Of a stretch of DNA of 64,000 nt, positions 14,796 through 23,563 are shown one piece after another (positions within the stretch are counted from its first letter, which is position 1; the number at the start of each line of letters is the position of its first letter). Below the pieces are notes generated by a model. The model was not told the DNA's origin, did not search any database, and was given only the letters and a program-made list of their open reading frames with translations. A program made the position numbers and the translations under genes. The stretch comes from Pseudomonas brassicacearum subsp. neoaurantiaca (GTDB lineage: Bacteria; Pseudomonadota; Gammaproteobacteria; Pseudomonadales; Pseudomonadaceae), in contig NZ_VDLV01000037.1 of NCBI RefSeq assembly GCF_013608025.1, forward strand, positions 65,546 to 129,545, in the 5' to 3' direction.

Positions 14796-16511
14796 TCAAA
14801 GGCCCGGCGCCGGCTGACGCCAGGCCTGGGATCGACGCAGCAGGCGCCGCGAGAAAGTTGCAAGCAGCAGCGAGACGCTGGCCGAGGTAAGAAGGATCAA
14901 GGTCGACATCGCGGCGGCACCGCCCACATTGCCGGCGTCGTCCATGTTCAAGACCGCCACCGCAGCCAGCACGCTGTCAGGGCTGTACAGGAAAATCGCC
15001 GCCGAGACCGTGGTCATCGCCGAGACGAACAGATAGCGAATGATGTCGAGCAGCGCGGGCAGGCACATGGGCAGCGTGACCCGCAGGAAGTGCCGCGCCA
15101 ACGGCACCTTGAGCGCCAGCGCGGCAGCCTCGAATTCGTCGTCGAGCTGGCGCAGGGCCGTGCTGGCCGTCATGTGCGCGGTCGTCAGGAAATGAGCGAC
15201 GGTGCAGACCACCAACAGCGCCAGGCTGCCATACAGATTGCCGAGCGGATTGCCCGGCAGATTGAAAAAGAACACATAGCCGAGACCCAGGACCAGGCCG
15301 GGAACCGCCATGGGCACGAAACTGAGCAGCCGCAGGATTCGGGTCAGCGCACTCTGCCGGGTTTTCTCGATCAGGTAAGCGCCGGTGAAGATCAGCAGGC
15401 TGCCGAACACGGCGCTGCATGCGGCCAGCAACAGGCTATTGCGATAGGCCAGCCAGCCGCCGGGCAGATCGGAAAAACCATAGTTGTCCAGCGACAGGGA
15501 CAGGTCGTAGGGCCAGAACTGCACCAGCGATGCGTAAACCGCCATGCCGAACACCCCGAGCAACACGCAGCAGACCATTGCTGTCACGCTCAGGAAAACC
15601 GCATCCCGCCCCGCTGATGGTCGAGGGTGATAGACCTGGGCGCGGCCGCCCATGGCGTCGCGTTGATTGCGGCGCAGCCACACATCCACCGCAAAGCTGA
15701 GCAAGGCCGGCACCAGCAGGACCAGGCCGATCAACGCCCCGCGGCCGAATTGCTGTTGCCCAACGACGGCCTTGTAGGCCTCCAGCGCCAGCACTTGATA
15801 GTCGCCGCCCACCGTGACCGGCACGCCGAAATCGGTGATGCACAAAGTGAATACCAGGCAGAACGCAGCGAATACACCCTGCCGGCTACCGGGCCAGGTA
15901 ATGCTGCGAAATGCCCGCCACGGCGACGCACCCATGCTCGACGCCGCATCGAACAGCCGGGCGTCCGCCAGTGCCAGTGCCGACATCAACACCATCAATG
16001 CATGAGGAAAGGTGTAGATCGCCTGCCCGAGGACGATGCCCCAGAAGCCGTAGATGTTGTCCGTCATGAAACCACGCAGCAGCCCCTGATTGCCGAACAG
16101 GTAGATCAGCGCAATCCCCGGCAGCATCGACGGTGCCAGCAGCGGCAGCAGCGAAATGCCCCGCCATAGCGGCTTTGCCGCGATGCAGGTGCGTTGCAAG
16201 GCATAGGCGAATACGTAGGCCAGCGGCACCACGATCATCGCCACGGTCAGTGAAGCCGTCAGGCTGTTGCCCAGCAGCCAGCGGAAGTTCGCACTGGCGA
16301 ACAATGTCAGTGCGGCGTGCAGGCCTCCACCCTGGCTCGCATCGCCGCTAAAGGCACGCCACAACATGGCGAGCAGCGGCAGCAGGACCGCCACCAACAG
16401 CAATATGAGTAGCAACCACTGACCGCCGCGGATGAACAGGCGATCGGCGAAATCACCGGCCATTTGGCGTGGCTGGAATACGGCTGGCTTGATGGTCATC
16501 GTGACGGCCAT
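14796..16511 (-). CDS. 2-aminoethylphosphonate ABC transporter permease (fused two-domain)
   Basis: A 571-residue inner-membrane protein with two binding-protein-dependent permease domains fused in one chain. The first (about residues 60-270) contains the EAA-like loop DAASSMGASPWRAFRSITWPG. The second (about 340-560) contains the matching loop EAAALALKVPLARHFLRVTL. Roughly twelve hydrophobic segments are visible. Fused permeases of this size are typical of the TIGR03262 AEP transporter group. The start codon lies one base beyond the ATPase stop region (ATPase TGA at 16513-16515, ATG at 16511), indicating coupled expression. It forms the transport channel for the neighbouring binding protein and ATPase. 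Confidence 0.87.
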   Translation of the reverse strand: MAVTMTIKPAVFQPRQMAGDFADRLFIRGGQWLLLILLLVAVLLPLLAMLWRAFSGDASQGGGLHAALTLFASANFRWLLGNSLTASLTVAMIVVPLAYVFAYALQRTCIAAKPLWRGISLLPLLAPSMLPGIALIYLFGNQGLLRGFMTDNIYGFWGIVLGQAIYTFPHALMVLMSALALADARLFDAASSMGASPWRAFRSITWPGSRQGVFAAFCLVFTLCITDFGVPVTVGGDYQVLALEAYKAVVGQQQFGRGALIGLVLLVPALLSFAVDVWLRRNQRDAMGGRAQVYHPRPSAGRDAVFLSVTAMVCCVLLGVFGMAVYASLVQFWPYDLSLSLDNYGFSDLPGGWLAYRNSLLLAACSAVFGSLLIFTGAYLIEKTRQSALTRILRLLSFVPMAVPGLVLGLGYVFFFNLPGNPLGNLYGSLALLVVCTVAHFLTTAHMTASTALRQLDDEFEAAALALKVPLARHFLRVTLPMCLPALLDIIRYLFVSAMTTVSAAIFLYSPDSVLAAVAVLNMDDAGNVGGAAAMSTLILLTSASVSLLLATFSRRLLRRSQAWRQPAPGL

Positions 16512-16512
16512 A

Positions 16513-17565
16513 TCAAGCGAACACCTGCAGGCAATGGGGCGGCAGCGCGACTTTCAATTGGGCGCTGGTAAACGGCGGCATGGCGTGCGGCTCCAGTTCA
16601 GCCAACAAACCATGGCCTGGCAGCGCATCCAGTTCGAAGCTCAGCCGGCAGCGATTGCCGAGAAAGGTCAGTTCCCGCAGTTGCGCGTCGAACAGGTTGT
16701 GTTCGGGCGTCGACGGATTGATCCGGACGGCTTCCGGACGGCAGAACAGGCGACCGCGCTGTCGAACATCATTGCCGCCCAGGGTGAGGTTCAGTTCACC
16801 AACCCGTACTTGGCCATCCTGCCCGCGCTCGAACGGCAGCCAGTTGCCCTGGCCGATGAAATCGGCGACGAAGGCCGTCGCCGGTGCGCGGTAGATCTGG
16901 TGCGCGCTGGCAAACTGTTCGACGCGACCCTGATTGATCACCGCGATGCGATCGGCCATCAACATCGCCTCGTCCTGGTTGTGAGTGACCATCAACGTGG
17001 TGATGCCCAGGCGTTTTTGCAGCCCGCGCAGCTCAGTGCACAAATGCTCACGCACCCGCGCATCGAGGGCCGACATCGGTTCGTCGAGCAGCAACAGCGA
17101 GGGCGCCGGGGCCAACGCACGGGCCAGCGCCACCCGCTGCTGCTGGCCGCCGGAAAGTTGGCCGGGGTATTTTTTCTCGCTGCCACACAGCCCGACGAGA
17201 TCAAGCATCTCATTGACCCGGCCACGAATGGTCTCGCGGCTATTACCCGCCAACCCGTAACCGACGTTCTGCTCCACCGTCAGGTTGGGAAACAGCGCGT
17301 AGGATTGGAACAGGATGCCGTAGTCCCGCGCTTGCGGCGCCAGGCTGGAGACGTCCCGCGCGCCGATCATGAGGGTGCCGCGATCCTGCCGTTCCAGGCC
17401 GGCGATGCAGCGCAGTAGGGTGGTCTTGCCGCAGCCGGACGGGCCGAGCAAGCACACCAGCTCACCGGCGGCAATGTCCAGCGACACCCCATCCAGGGCC
17501 TTGAAGGCACCGAAGCTTTTATGGATGTCGCGTATCTGCATGTCTACGGAGCGTGTTCTTGTCAT
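16513..17565 (-). CDS. 2-aminoethylphosphonate ABC transporter ATP-binding protein
   Basis: A 350-residue ABC ATPase. It shows Walker A GPSGCGKTTLLR, Q-loop LFQSYALFPNLTV, signature LSGGQQQRVALARAL, Walker B LLLLDEPMSALD and the H-loop region TLMVTHNQDEA. The C-terminal extension (about residues 240-350, with GELNLTLGGNDVRQRGRLF) is the TOBE regulatory domain seen in iron/polyamine/phosphonate importers. ATG 17565, preceded by AGGTAA, is preferred to the upstream 17604 start. It is the first gene of the AEP operon. A 119-base gap separates it from the LysR gene transcribed in the same direction, and this gap probably holds the operon promoter. Confidence 0.88.
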   Translation of the reverse strand: MTRTRSVDMQIRDIHKSFGAFKALDGVSLDIAAGELVCLLGPSGCGKTTLLRCIAGLERQDRGTLMIGARDVSSLAPQARDYGILFQSYALFPNLTVEQNVGYGLAGNSRETIRGRVNEMLDLVGLCGSEKKYPGQLSGGQQQRVALARALAPAPSLLLLDEPMSALDARVREHLCTELRGLQKRLGITTLMVTHNQDEAMLMADRIAVINQGRVEQFASAHQIYRAPATAFVADFIGQGNWLPFERGQDGQVRVGELNLTLGGNDVRQRGRLFCRPEAVRINPSTPEHNLFDAQLRELTFLGNRCRLSFELDALPGHGLLAELEPHAMPPFTSAQLKVALPPHCLQVFA

Positions 17566-17684
17566 GACGTTACCTCGATGAGCGGTCAGCTCGACGAGGG
17601 TCATGGTAGGCAGGCAGTACGAAGGCTTGATTGCAATTGGCTAAAACCTGCCGATAGTGCCATCGGCAAATTTGCGTAGCCGAC

Positions 17685-18548
17685 TCAGGACTTGGCCGTT
17701 TCCCGTGCCAGGCCCAAAAACGCCGAAGGCAGCCGAGCCTGGCGGCGCTCCTTCAAGCAATAGAGGTACTCGGCAATCAATGGCGCGCCCTCCAGCTCCA
17801 CCACTTTGAGCTGCGGGTTCTCCGGCACCTCATGACGGGCGATGATGCTGATACCGATGTTGCGCAGGACCGCTTCGCGAATCGACTCGCGGCTGCCAAT
17901 TTCCAACAGCGGCCCCGTCGCAACGCCAGCCTCTCGCAGCAGCGTTGTAGTGAGCGTGCGAGTGGTCGAGCCATTTTCACGCATCAGCAGGCAGTGGCCG
18001 GCCAATGCGCCGGGCGCCACACGGTCATGGCTCGCCAACGGGTGGCTGCGATGCACCGCCACGACGAGAGGGTCGTGGCCCAATACCAATCGGGTCAGGC
18101 GAGGATCCTCAACCAGTTGCGAGGACGCGGCAAGGTCCACGCGGTACTCCTCCAGCGCCTCGATGACCTGCAGCGAATTGCCGATTTCCAAGGTCACTTC
18201 GCACAGGGGAAACTGCTCGCGAAAGCCCTTGATGATATCGAGCACGTAGTACGGAGCCGTGGCGCCGATGCGCAGCGTGCCTTGCACCTGGCCGCTGTTG
18301 CGCAGGAAAAACTCGATGTCGGCTTCCTGCTGCAACAGCTTCTGCACCATCGGCAGCAACTGCGCGCCTTCGTCGCTGAGGGTCAGGCGCCGGCCGCCGC
18401 GAAAGAACAGTTCGACGCCGTACTGGGCTTCCAGGTTGCGAATCTGCGTGGTCACCGTCGGCTGGCTCAGCCCGAGCTTCTTGGCCGCCTGGGTGACGCT
18501 GGCCAGGCGGGCGACCATATGGAAAGACTTCAGCTCGGCGCTGAGCAT
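17685..18548 (-). CDS. LysR-family regulator of phosphonate catabolism (TIGR03339-like)
   Basis: A 287-residue LysR protein. The N-terminal winged helix reads MLSAELKSFHMVARLASVTQ, then KKLGLSQPTVTTQIRNLE. The effector domain follows, with LRIGATAPYYVLDIIKGFRE and GHCLLMRENGSTTRTLT. Its position between the AEP operon and a PhnD-type transporter matches the LysR regulators associated with aminoethylphosphonate loci. ATG 18548 (GGAG nine bases upstream) is chosen over a 98-codon longer open frame that reaches into the divergent gene. It would respond to AEP or a breakdown product. The 160-base region between its start and 18709 is a divergent promoter region and likely contains its operator. 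Confidence 0.83.
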   Translation of the reverse strand: MLSAELKSFHMVARLASVTQAAKKLGLSQPTVTTQIRNLEAQYGVELFFRGGRRLTLSDEGAQLLPMVQKLLQQEADIEFFLRNSGQVQGTLRIGATAPYYVLDIIKGFREQFPLCEVTLEIGNSLQVIEALEEYRVDLAASSQLVEDPRLTRLVLGHDPLVVAVHRSHPLASHDRVAPGALAGHCLLMRENGSTTRTLTTTLLREAGVATGPLLEIGSRESIREAVLRNIGISIIARHEVPENPQLKVVELEGAPLIAEYLYCLKERRQARLPSAFLGLARETAKS

Positions 18549-18708
18549 GTCGTGGATGCTCCAGAAAGAGGATGAGGGCAAGCGACTATAAAGATTTACC
18601 TGAACACCGGAAACGATCAAAATCGCCGCCATTCGTCTACCCTCACAACGCGCCCGGCAAGAATGCCAGGCGCTTGAACATTCATGCTTCCATGCACCGG
18701 AGATTTTC

Positions 18709-19560
18709 ATGCTCAAGCGTACCCTGGCATTGGCCGTCGGTTTTACCCTGGCCGTAAGCGCTGTCCTGGCGCAGGCCGCCGACACCTTGAAAGTCAGCGC
18801 GATTCCCGACGAGGCGCCAACCGAACTGTTGCGCAAGTTCAAGCCGCTGGGGGCTTACCTGGAACAGAAGACCGGCATGAAAGTCGAGTTCGTCCCGGTG
18901 AGCGACTACCCGGCCGTGGTCGAAGCCCTTGCAACCGACCGGATCGACATGGCCTGGCTGGGCGGTTTCACCTTCGTCCAGGCCCGCCTGAAGACCGGCA
19001 ACGCCATTCCCTTGGTCCAGCGTGAGCAGGACGCCCAGTTCACCAGCAAATTCATCACTGCCGACCCCGCTGTGAAATCCCTGGCCGACCTCAAGGGCAA
19101 GAGCTTCGCCTTCGGCTCGATTTCATCCACCTCGGGCAGCCTGATGCCGCGTTACTTCATGCTCAAGGACGGCATCAAGCCGGAAACCTACTTCAGCCGC
19201 GTCGGCTACTCGGGCGCCCATGACGCGACTGCGGCATGGGTCCAGGCGGGCAAGGTCGATGCCGGCGTACTCAACGCCAGCGTCTGGGAAAAACTGGTAG
19301 CCGCCGGCAAGGTCGATACCAACAAGGTCAAGGTTTTCGCCACCACCCCGGCGTATTTCGACTACAACTGGACCGTGCGCGGGACCCTCGACCCGGAGCT
19401 CGCGGCCAAGCTCAAGGCGGCGTTCCTGGCGCTCGACCCGGCGAATCCGAAAGACAAGGAAATTCTCGATCTGCAAGCTGCCAGCCGCTTCATCGAAACC
19501 AAGCCTGAGAACTACAAGGGCATCGAAGAAGCCGCTCGCGCCGCCGACCTGCTGAAATGA
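18709..19560 (+). CDS. PhnD-like oxyanion/phosphonate ABC transporter substrate-binding protein
   Basis: A 283-residue precursor. A signal peptide ends AVLAQA before ADTLKVSAIPDEAP. The mature protein follows the PhnD pattern: LRKFKPLGAYLEQKTGMKVE, VSDYPAVVEALATDRIDMAW, a KSLADLKGKSFAFGSISSTSG anion-binding loop and VGYSGAHDATAAWVQAGKVD. The PhnD group binds phosphonates, phosphite or phosphate. A close subgroup in Pseudomonas is annotated as putative selenate binding, so the ligand is uncertain. It is the first gene of a four-gene importer (binding protein, ATPase, two permeases), divergent from the phosphonate-type LysR gene. The start ATG follows a GGAG site at about 18700. Confidence 0.8.
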   Translation: MLKRTLALAVGFTLAVSAVLAQAADTLKVSAIPDEAPTELLRKFKPLGAYLEQKTGMKVEFVPVSDYPAVVEALATDRIDMAWLGGFTFVQARLKTGNAIPLVQREQDAQFTSKFITADPAVKSLADLKGKSFAFGSISSTSGSLMPRYFMLKDGIKPETYFSRVGYSGAHDATAAWVQAGKVDAGVLNASVWEKLVAAGKVDTNKVKVFATTPAYFDYNWTVRGTLDPELAAKLKAAFLALDPANPKDKEILDLQAASRFIETKPENYKGIEEAARAADLLK

Positions 19561-20354
19561 CACTGCGTTTGACCCAGGCCAGCGTCATCCACGCCAACGG
19601 CGCCCAGGCGCTGCGCGGCGTGGACTTGCACATCGAGGCGGGCGAACAGGTCGCGATCATCGGCCCGTCCGGCGCGGGCAAATCCAGCCTGCTCAATGTG
19701 CTGGCGACCGCCCTGCGACCGGGTAACGGTGAAGTCCAGGTCTTGGGCGAGCGTGCCTGGCACCTGTCTGCCCGCCAGCGCCAACGCCTGCGCGCGCGGA
19801 TTGGCCTGATTCATCAAGCGCCTCCGCTGCCGCCGCGCCAACGGGTGATCACCGCGGTACTGGCCGGCAAGCTGGGTCAATGGGGAATGGGCAAGAGCCT
19901 GCTCAACCTGCTGCATCCGCTGGACATTCCGGGGGCGCGGGCAGCGCTGGCGCGCTTGGACCTGGGCGACAAGCTGTTCGCCCAATGCCAGCAACTGTCC
20001 GGTGGGCAACTGCAACGCGTCGGCATCGCCCGGGTGCTATACCAGGCACCCGAAGTGTTGCTGGCGGATGAGCCAGTTTCCGCGATGGACCCGGTCCTGG
20101 CCGAACACACACTTTCGGTGCTCTGCCAGCATGCCCGGGAACACGCGGTGACCCTGGTTACCAGCTTGCACGCCGTGGAACTGGCGCTGGCGCACTTCTC
20201 GCGGATCATCGGCCTGCGTGACGGCCAGATCCTCTTCGACTTACCCACCGAAGCCGTCGACCGCAAGCAACTTGACGCGCTTTATGCCAACGAGCAATTG
20301 GCGTCCATGTCGAACCCACCGCCGCTTTCGAGCGTGCAGATTCCGCGATGCTGA
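19557..20354 (+). CDS. PhnC-like ABC transporter ATP-binding protein
   Basis: A 265-residue ABC ATPase with Walker A IGPSGAGKSSLLN, signature LSGGQLQRVGIARVL, Walker B VLLADEPVSAMD and switch histidine in TLVTSLHAVELAL. The Gln-loop region is IGLIHQAPPLPPRQRVI. It is slightly longer than typical PhnC proteins because of a 20-residue C-terminal tail (SNPPPLSSVQIPRC). It overlaps the binding-protein stop by four bases (ATGA) and the first permease by seven bases, so the four genes form one translationally coupled operon. It energises uptake of the PhnD-like ligand. Whether that ligand is a phosphonate, phosphite or selenate-like oxyanion is unresolved. Confidence 0.85.
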   Translation: MTLRLTQASVIHANGAQALRGVDLHIEAGEQVAIIGPSGAGKSSLLNVLATALRPGNGEVQVLGERAWHLSARQRQRLRARIGLIHQAPPLPPRQRVITAVLAGKLGQWGMGKSLLNLLHPLDIPGARAALARLDLGDKLFAQCQQLSGGQLQRVGIARVLYQAPEVLLADEPVSAMDPVLAEHTLSVLCQHAREHAVTLVTSLHAVELALAHFSRIIGLRDGQILFDLPTEAVDRKQLDALYANEQLASMSNPPPLSSVQIPRC

Positions 20355-21175
20355 AGCACGACGTTCGGGACCCTGCTGCCCGCCCTCGCCTGCTCCTCGG
20401 CCTTTTGGCCGTCGCCCTGCTGTGGCCGGGCATTCATTTCAGCGAGTTGGACCTGCGCGTATTGCTGGCCAGCGACAGCCAGAGCGAAATGGGTCGGTTC
20501 GTCGCGGCATTCTGGCCACCGGCCCATGAAGAAGCGTTCATCGAACTGCTGCTGCAGGCCACGTTGCAGACCATTGCGATTGCCACGGCCGGCATGGCCC
20601 TGGCGCTGCTGTTGGCGGTTCCCGCGAGCCTGCTCGCCAGTCGTGCGTTGTCGTTGTCGGCCGCCTACCGCGCCGGCAGGCCAGGCCTTTGGGGCCAATG
20701 GTTGCGTTGGCCGGTCCGTGGCCTGCTCATTTTCCTGCGTAGCGTGCCGGAGATCGTCTGGGCGTTGCTCTTCGTCCGGGCCGTCGGTCTTGGCCCTACC
20801 GCCGGGGTATTGGCCATCGCCATTACCTACAGCGGCATGCTGGGCAAGGTCTACGCGGAAATCTTCGAGTCGGTCGACCAACGTCCGGCACACGCATTGA
20901 TGCAAGCCGGCAGCGGTCGGCTCGCGGCGTTCTGCTGCGGGATCCTGCCCAATGTCGTGGCCGAACTGCTGTCGTACACCGTGTACCGCTGGGAATGTGC
21001 CATCCGCGCCTCGGTGGTGATGGGCTTCGTCGGTGCCGGCGGCCTCGGCCAGCAGATGGACCTGTCGTTGCGCATGTTCGCGGGCGGTGAAGTCGCCAGC
21101 CTGTTGCTGACCTTCCTGGTGCTGGTGCTGCTCGCCGACCAGCTCAGCCGCCTGTTGCGCTGGAGGCTGGCATGA
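20348..21175 (+). CDS. PhnE-like ABC transporter permease 1
   Basis: A 275-residue inner-membrane permease. Hydrophobic segments include LLLGLLAVALLWPG, TIAIATAGMALALLLAVPA and ASLLLTFLVLVLLADQL. The coupling loop region reads ALMQAGSGRLAAFCCGILPN, the PhnE-type EAA motif (A-x3-G-x9-LP), followed by YTVYRWECAIRASVVMGFVG. It pairs with the second permease to form the channel. The start overlaps the ATPase gene and its stop (21173-21175) overlaps the next start by four bases. Sequence around the coupling loop is strongly similar to that of its neighbour, indicating an ancient duplication. Confidence 0.85.
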   Translation: MLKHDVRDPAARPRLLLGLLAVALLWPGIHFSELDLRVLLASDSQSEMGRFVAAFWPPAHEEAFIELLLQATLQTIAIATAGMALALLLAVPASLLASRALSLSAAYRAGRPGLWGQWLRWPVRGLLIFLRSVPEIVWALLFVRAVGLGPTAGVLAIAITYSGMLGKVYAEIFESVDQRPAHALMQAGSGRLAAFCCGILPNVVAELLSYTVYRWECAIRASVVMGFVGAGGLGQQMDLSLRMFAGGEVASLLLTFLVLVLLADQLSRLLRWRLA

Positions 21176-21939
21176 ATCGCCTGCTCAACGTGCTGTTGCT
21201 GCTGGGCCTCGGCGCGGCGGTCGTTGCCTCGTTTGTCTATCTAGGCATCGACCTGGCCGCGCTCGGCGACCACTCGAACCTCAAGCAAATGAGCGCGTAT
21301 GCGCAGCGTTTTCTCAGCCCTGACCTGAGCCCGGCCTACCTGAAGGCAATCGCCCACGGGATGATGGAAACCGTCGCCATGTCTGCCCTCGGCACCCTGC
21401 TTGCAGCGATAGTGGGCCTGGCATTGGCGCTGCCGGCCGCAGGGCGACTTGGCTGGCCGTTGCGAAGCGCGTCTCGCCTGGTCTTGAACGCCTTGCGCGC
21501 GGTTCCGGAACTGGTCTGGGCGGCGTTGATGGTGTTTGCCGCCGGGCTCGGCCCCAACGCCGGGACGCTGGCGTTGGCCCTGCACACCGTCGGCGTGCTC
21601 GGCCGGCTGTTTGCCGAAGCGCTGGAAAACACCCCGCCACAACCCGCCGACGCCATTCGCCTGCAGGGCGGCAGCGCACTGTGGGCGTTTTGCTACGGCA
21701 CCCTGCCCAACCTGATGCCGCAGCTGTTGGCCTACACCTTGTACCGCTGGGAAAACAATATCCGCATGGCCAGCGTGCTGGGGTTCGTCGGTGCCGGCGG
21801 ACTGGGCCAGATGCTCTACGTCAGCCTCAGCCTGTTCCAGGAGGCCCAGGGCAGCACGGTGATCCTGGCGATGTTGCTGCTGGTCTTCACCGTCGACACG
21901 TTGAGCAGTTGGAGCCGGCAGCGCTGGGTCAAGGCCTGA
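21172..21939 (+). CDS. PhnE-like ABC transporter permease 2
   Basis: A 255-residue permease paralogous to the preceding gene. Its EAA-type loop is RLQGGSALWAFCYGTLPNLM, followed by YTLYRWENNIRMASVLGFVG and GAGGLGQMLYVSLSLFQEAQ, matching the equivalent segment of permease 1. An N-terminal signal-anchor segment (LLNVLLLLGLGAAVVASFVY) precedes four or five further hydrophobic helices. It completes the four-gene importer. The gene ends 16 bases from the convergent porin gene; a short GACGGTCC/GGGCCGTC hairpin lies in that gap without a T-tract. The adjacent OprD-family porin may provide the outer-membrane route for the same solute, which is inference. Confidence 0.85.
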   Translation: MNRLLNVLLLLGLGAAVVASFVYLGIDLAALGDHSNLKQMSAYAQRFLSPDLSPAYLKAIAHGMMETVAMSALGTLLAAIVGLALALPAAGRLGWPLRSASRLVLNALRAVPELVWAALMVFAAGLGPNAGTLALALHTVGVLGRLFAEALENTPPQPADAIRLQGGSALWAFCYGTLPNLMPQLLAYTLYRWENNIRMASVLGFVGAGGLGQMLYVSLSLFQEAQGSTVILAMLLLVFTVDTLSSWSRQRWVKA

Positions 21940-21955
21940 CGGTCCAGGCGGGCCG

Positions 21956-23197
21956 TCACCACAGCGCCATCGTATAGCTGACGATCAGCCGGTTCTCGTC
22001 CAGGTCATTGCCGAAGTTCGAGCGCACCGTCGCATTGCGCCACTTGAACCCCAGCCCCTTCATGGTGCCGTCCTGGATCACGTAGGCGATGTCGGTGTTG
22101 CGCTCCCATTCCTGGCCTTCCCCTGGCGCGCTGCGCTGCACGTTGTCGCCGCTGATGTAGCGGGTCATGAAGGTCAGGCCCGGTACACCGATAGCGGCGA
22201 AGTTGTAGTCGTAGCGAGCTTGCCACGAGCGTTCGTCGATATTGGCGAAGTCGCCGATCTGCACGAAGTTGACCAGGTACGGATCGCTGCGCGAGATGTA
22301 GGGGAACGGATCGTCGCCGCTCATGCGCTGATAACCCAAGCCGAGCGCGTGGCCGCCGAGGCTGTAGGTGAACAGCGCGCCGAACGCCTGGTTGTCGATC
22401 TTGCGGAAACTGCCGTCCTCGGTGCTGCGCGAATAACGCACGTCGCTCTTCAATGACTGGCCGGCGCCCAGGTCCAGGGTATGGATGAAACCCAAGTAGT
22501 TTTGCTGATAGATATCCTCCAGCTTGCCGTAACGGTACTGCGCCGTGAGATTGGGCAGGAACTGGTAGTCCGCGCCGGCGAACTGGAACTTGTCACTGGT
22601 GCCGCCAATGCGGTTGGCGGTCATGTCCTGGTAGTCGGTGGAATCGACAAGATTGATCTGGTTGAGCTGCCCGCCGGTGAGTTTCAAGCGGTCGATTTCC
22701 TGAACGTTCAACAGCCCGCCCTTGAAGGTGCTCGGCAACAGGCGCGTATCGTTGGAATTCACCACCGGGTCCTTGATCTGCAGGGTCCCGACTTTCAGCG
22801 TGCTGTTGGACATGCGCATTTTGGCGGTCAGGCCGACTTCACCGTAGCGGTCCTGGGAGCCGCCGGACAAATCCGCTGGCAACAGGTTCGTGCCAGCCGT
22901 TCCACCGCCAGAGTCCAGTTTGAAACCGGCCATCGCCAGGGCGTCCAGACCGAACCCCACGGTACCGGCGGTGTAACCCGACTCCATGCGCAGCAGGAAG
23001 CCTTGGGCCCACTCCTCCGCCTTGTCCCGGGCGCCTTCTTGCCTGAAGTCGCGGTTGAAATAGAAGTTTCGGGCTTCCAGGCTGGCCTTGCTGTCGGCGA
23101 GGAAATCGGCGTGGGCGATCGGCGCGCCGATCAGGCCCAGGCCGAGCAAGGGACAAATCGGCGAACGGCTCCAGCGGGTGTCGATGAAACGAGGCAT
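21956..23197 (-). CDS. OprD-family outer-membrane porin
   Basis: A 413-residue precursor with a signal peptide ending GAPIAHA before DFLADSKAS. It contains the OprD-family landmarks SKASLEARNFYFNRDFR, TVGFGLDALAMAGFKLDSGG, GEVGLTAKMRMSNSTLKVG and SWQARYDYNFAAIGVPGLTF. The chain ends SYTMALW, a barrel-terminal aromatic residue as required for BAM recognition. OprD porins are monomeric 18-stranded barrels that take up amino acids, small carboxylates and related solutes. ATG 23197 has AAGGAG seven bases upstream. It is convergent with the PhnE-like permease gene. The substrate cannot be derived from sequence; nearby phosphonate systems make a small zwitterion or anion plausible. Confidence 0.9.
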   Translation of the reverse strand: MPRFIDTRWSRSPICPLLGLGLIGAPIAHADFLADSKASLEARNFYFNRDFRQEGARDKAEEWAQGFLLRMESGYTAGTVGFGLDALAMAGFKLDSGGGTAGTNLLPADLSGGSQDRYGEVGLTAKMRMSNSTLKVGTLQIKDPVVNSNDTRLLPSTFKGGLLNVQEIDRLKLTGGQLNQINLVDSTDYQDMTANRIGGTSDKFQFAGADYQFLPNLTAQYRYGKLEDIYQQNYLGFIHTLDLGAGQSLKSDVRYSRSTEDGSFRKIDNQAFGALFTYSLGGHALGLGYQRMSGDDPFPYISRSDPYLVNFVQIGDFANIDERSWQARYDYNFAAIGVPGLTFMTRYISGDNVQRSAPGEGQEWERNTDIAYVIQDGTMKGLGFKWRNATVRSNFGNDLDENRLIVSYTMALW

Positions 23198-23280
23198 GGC
23201 GTGCTCCTTTTTATGGGCGCGAACGATCCCTTCGGGGACGGCGTACGCGCCTCGCTTATTGTTGGGGCAGTGCTTGTACC

Positions 23281-23384
23281 GTGGTGAGGGAGCTTGCTCC
23301 CGCTGGGCCGGTCCGACGCCTCGGGCGCAGCGGACCCATTCTGTGAGCGCTACGCGCTCAAGCGGGAGCGAGCTCCCTCGCCAC
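23281..23384. repeat. REPIN, family 1 (two inverted REP units)
   Basis: An inverted pair of REP palindromes. The left unit contains GGGAGCTTGCTCCCGC and the right unit contains GCGGGAGCGAGCTCCC, flanked by GTGGTGAG and CTCGCCAC, with about 55 bases between. The unit lies in the 366-base gap 23198-23563 between the divergent porin and LysR genes. The rest of that gap contains only the porin leader and the LysR upstream region; I see no gene there. The same family recurs at 37880 and 49909. Confidence 0.85.
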
Positions 23385-23563
23385 GGGGGGCCGAGTTGTT
23401 CAAGCGAACGAAATCAGCGTCGGGGCGGATTCTTTGCATTGGCGCGGGCGAGGGTCAAACGGGAAAAAAGCACTCTCGGACATAAGAAAATTTGATGCGC
23501 GTCTGGGCCCGACCTGGAGTAACAATTGCAACCATAAGAACGACAAACGCCAAGAGAACCACC

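Noticed and set aside
14777..14863. N-terminal extension of phnX
   Set aside because: It overlaps the permease gene and lacks a ribosome site; ATG 14776 matches family length.
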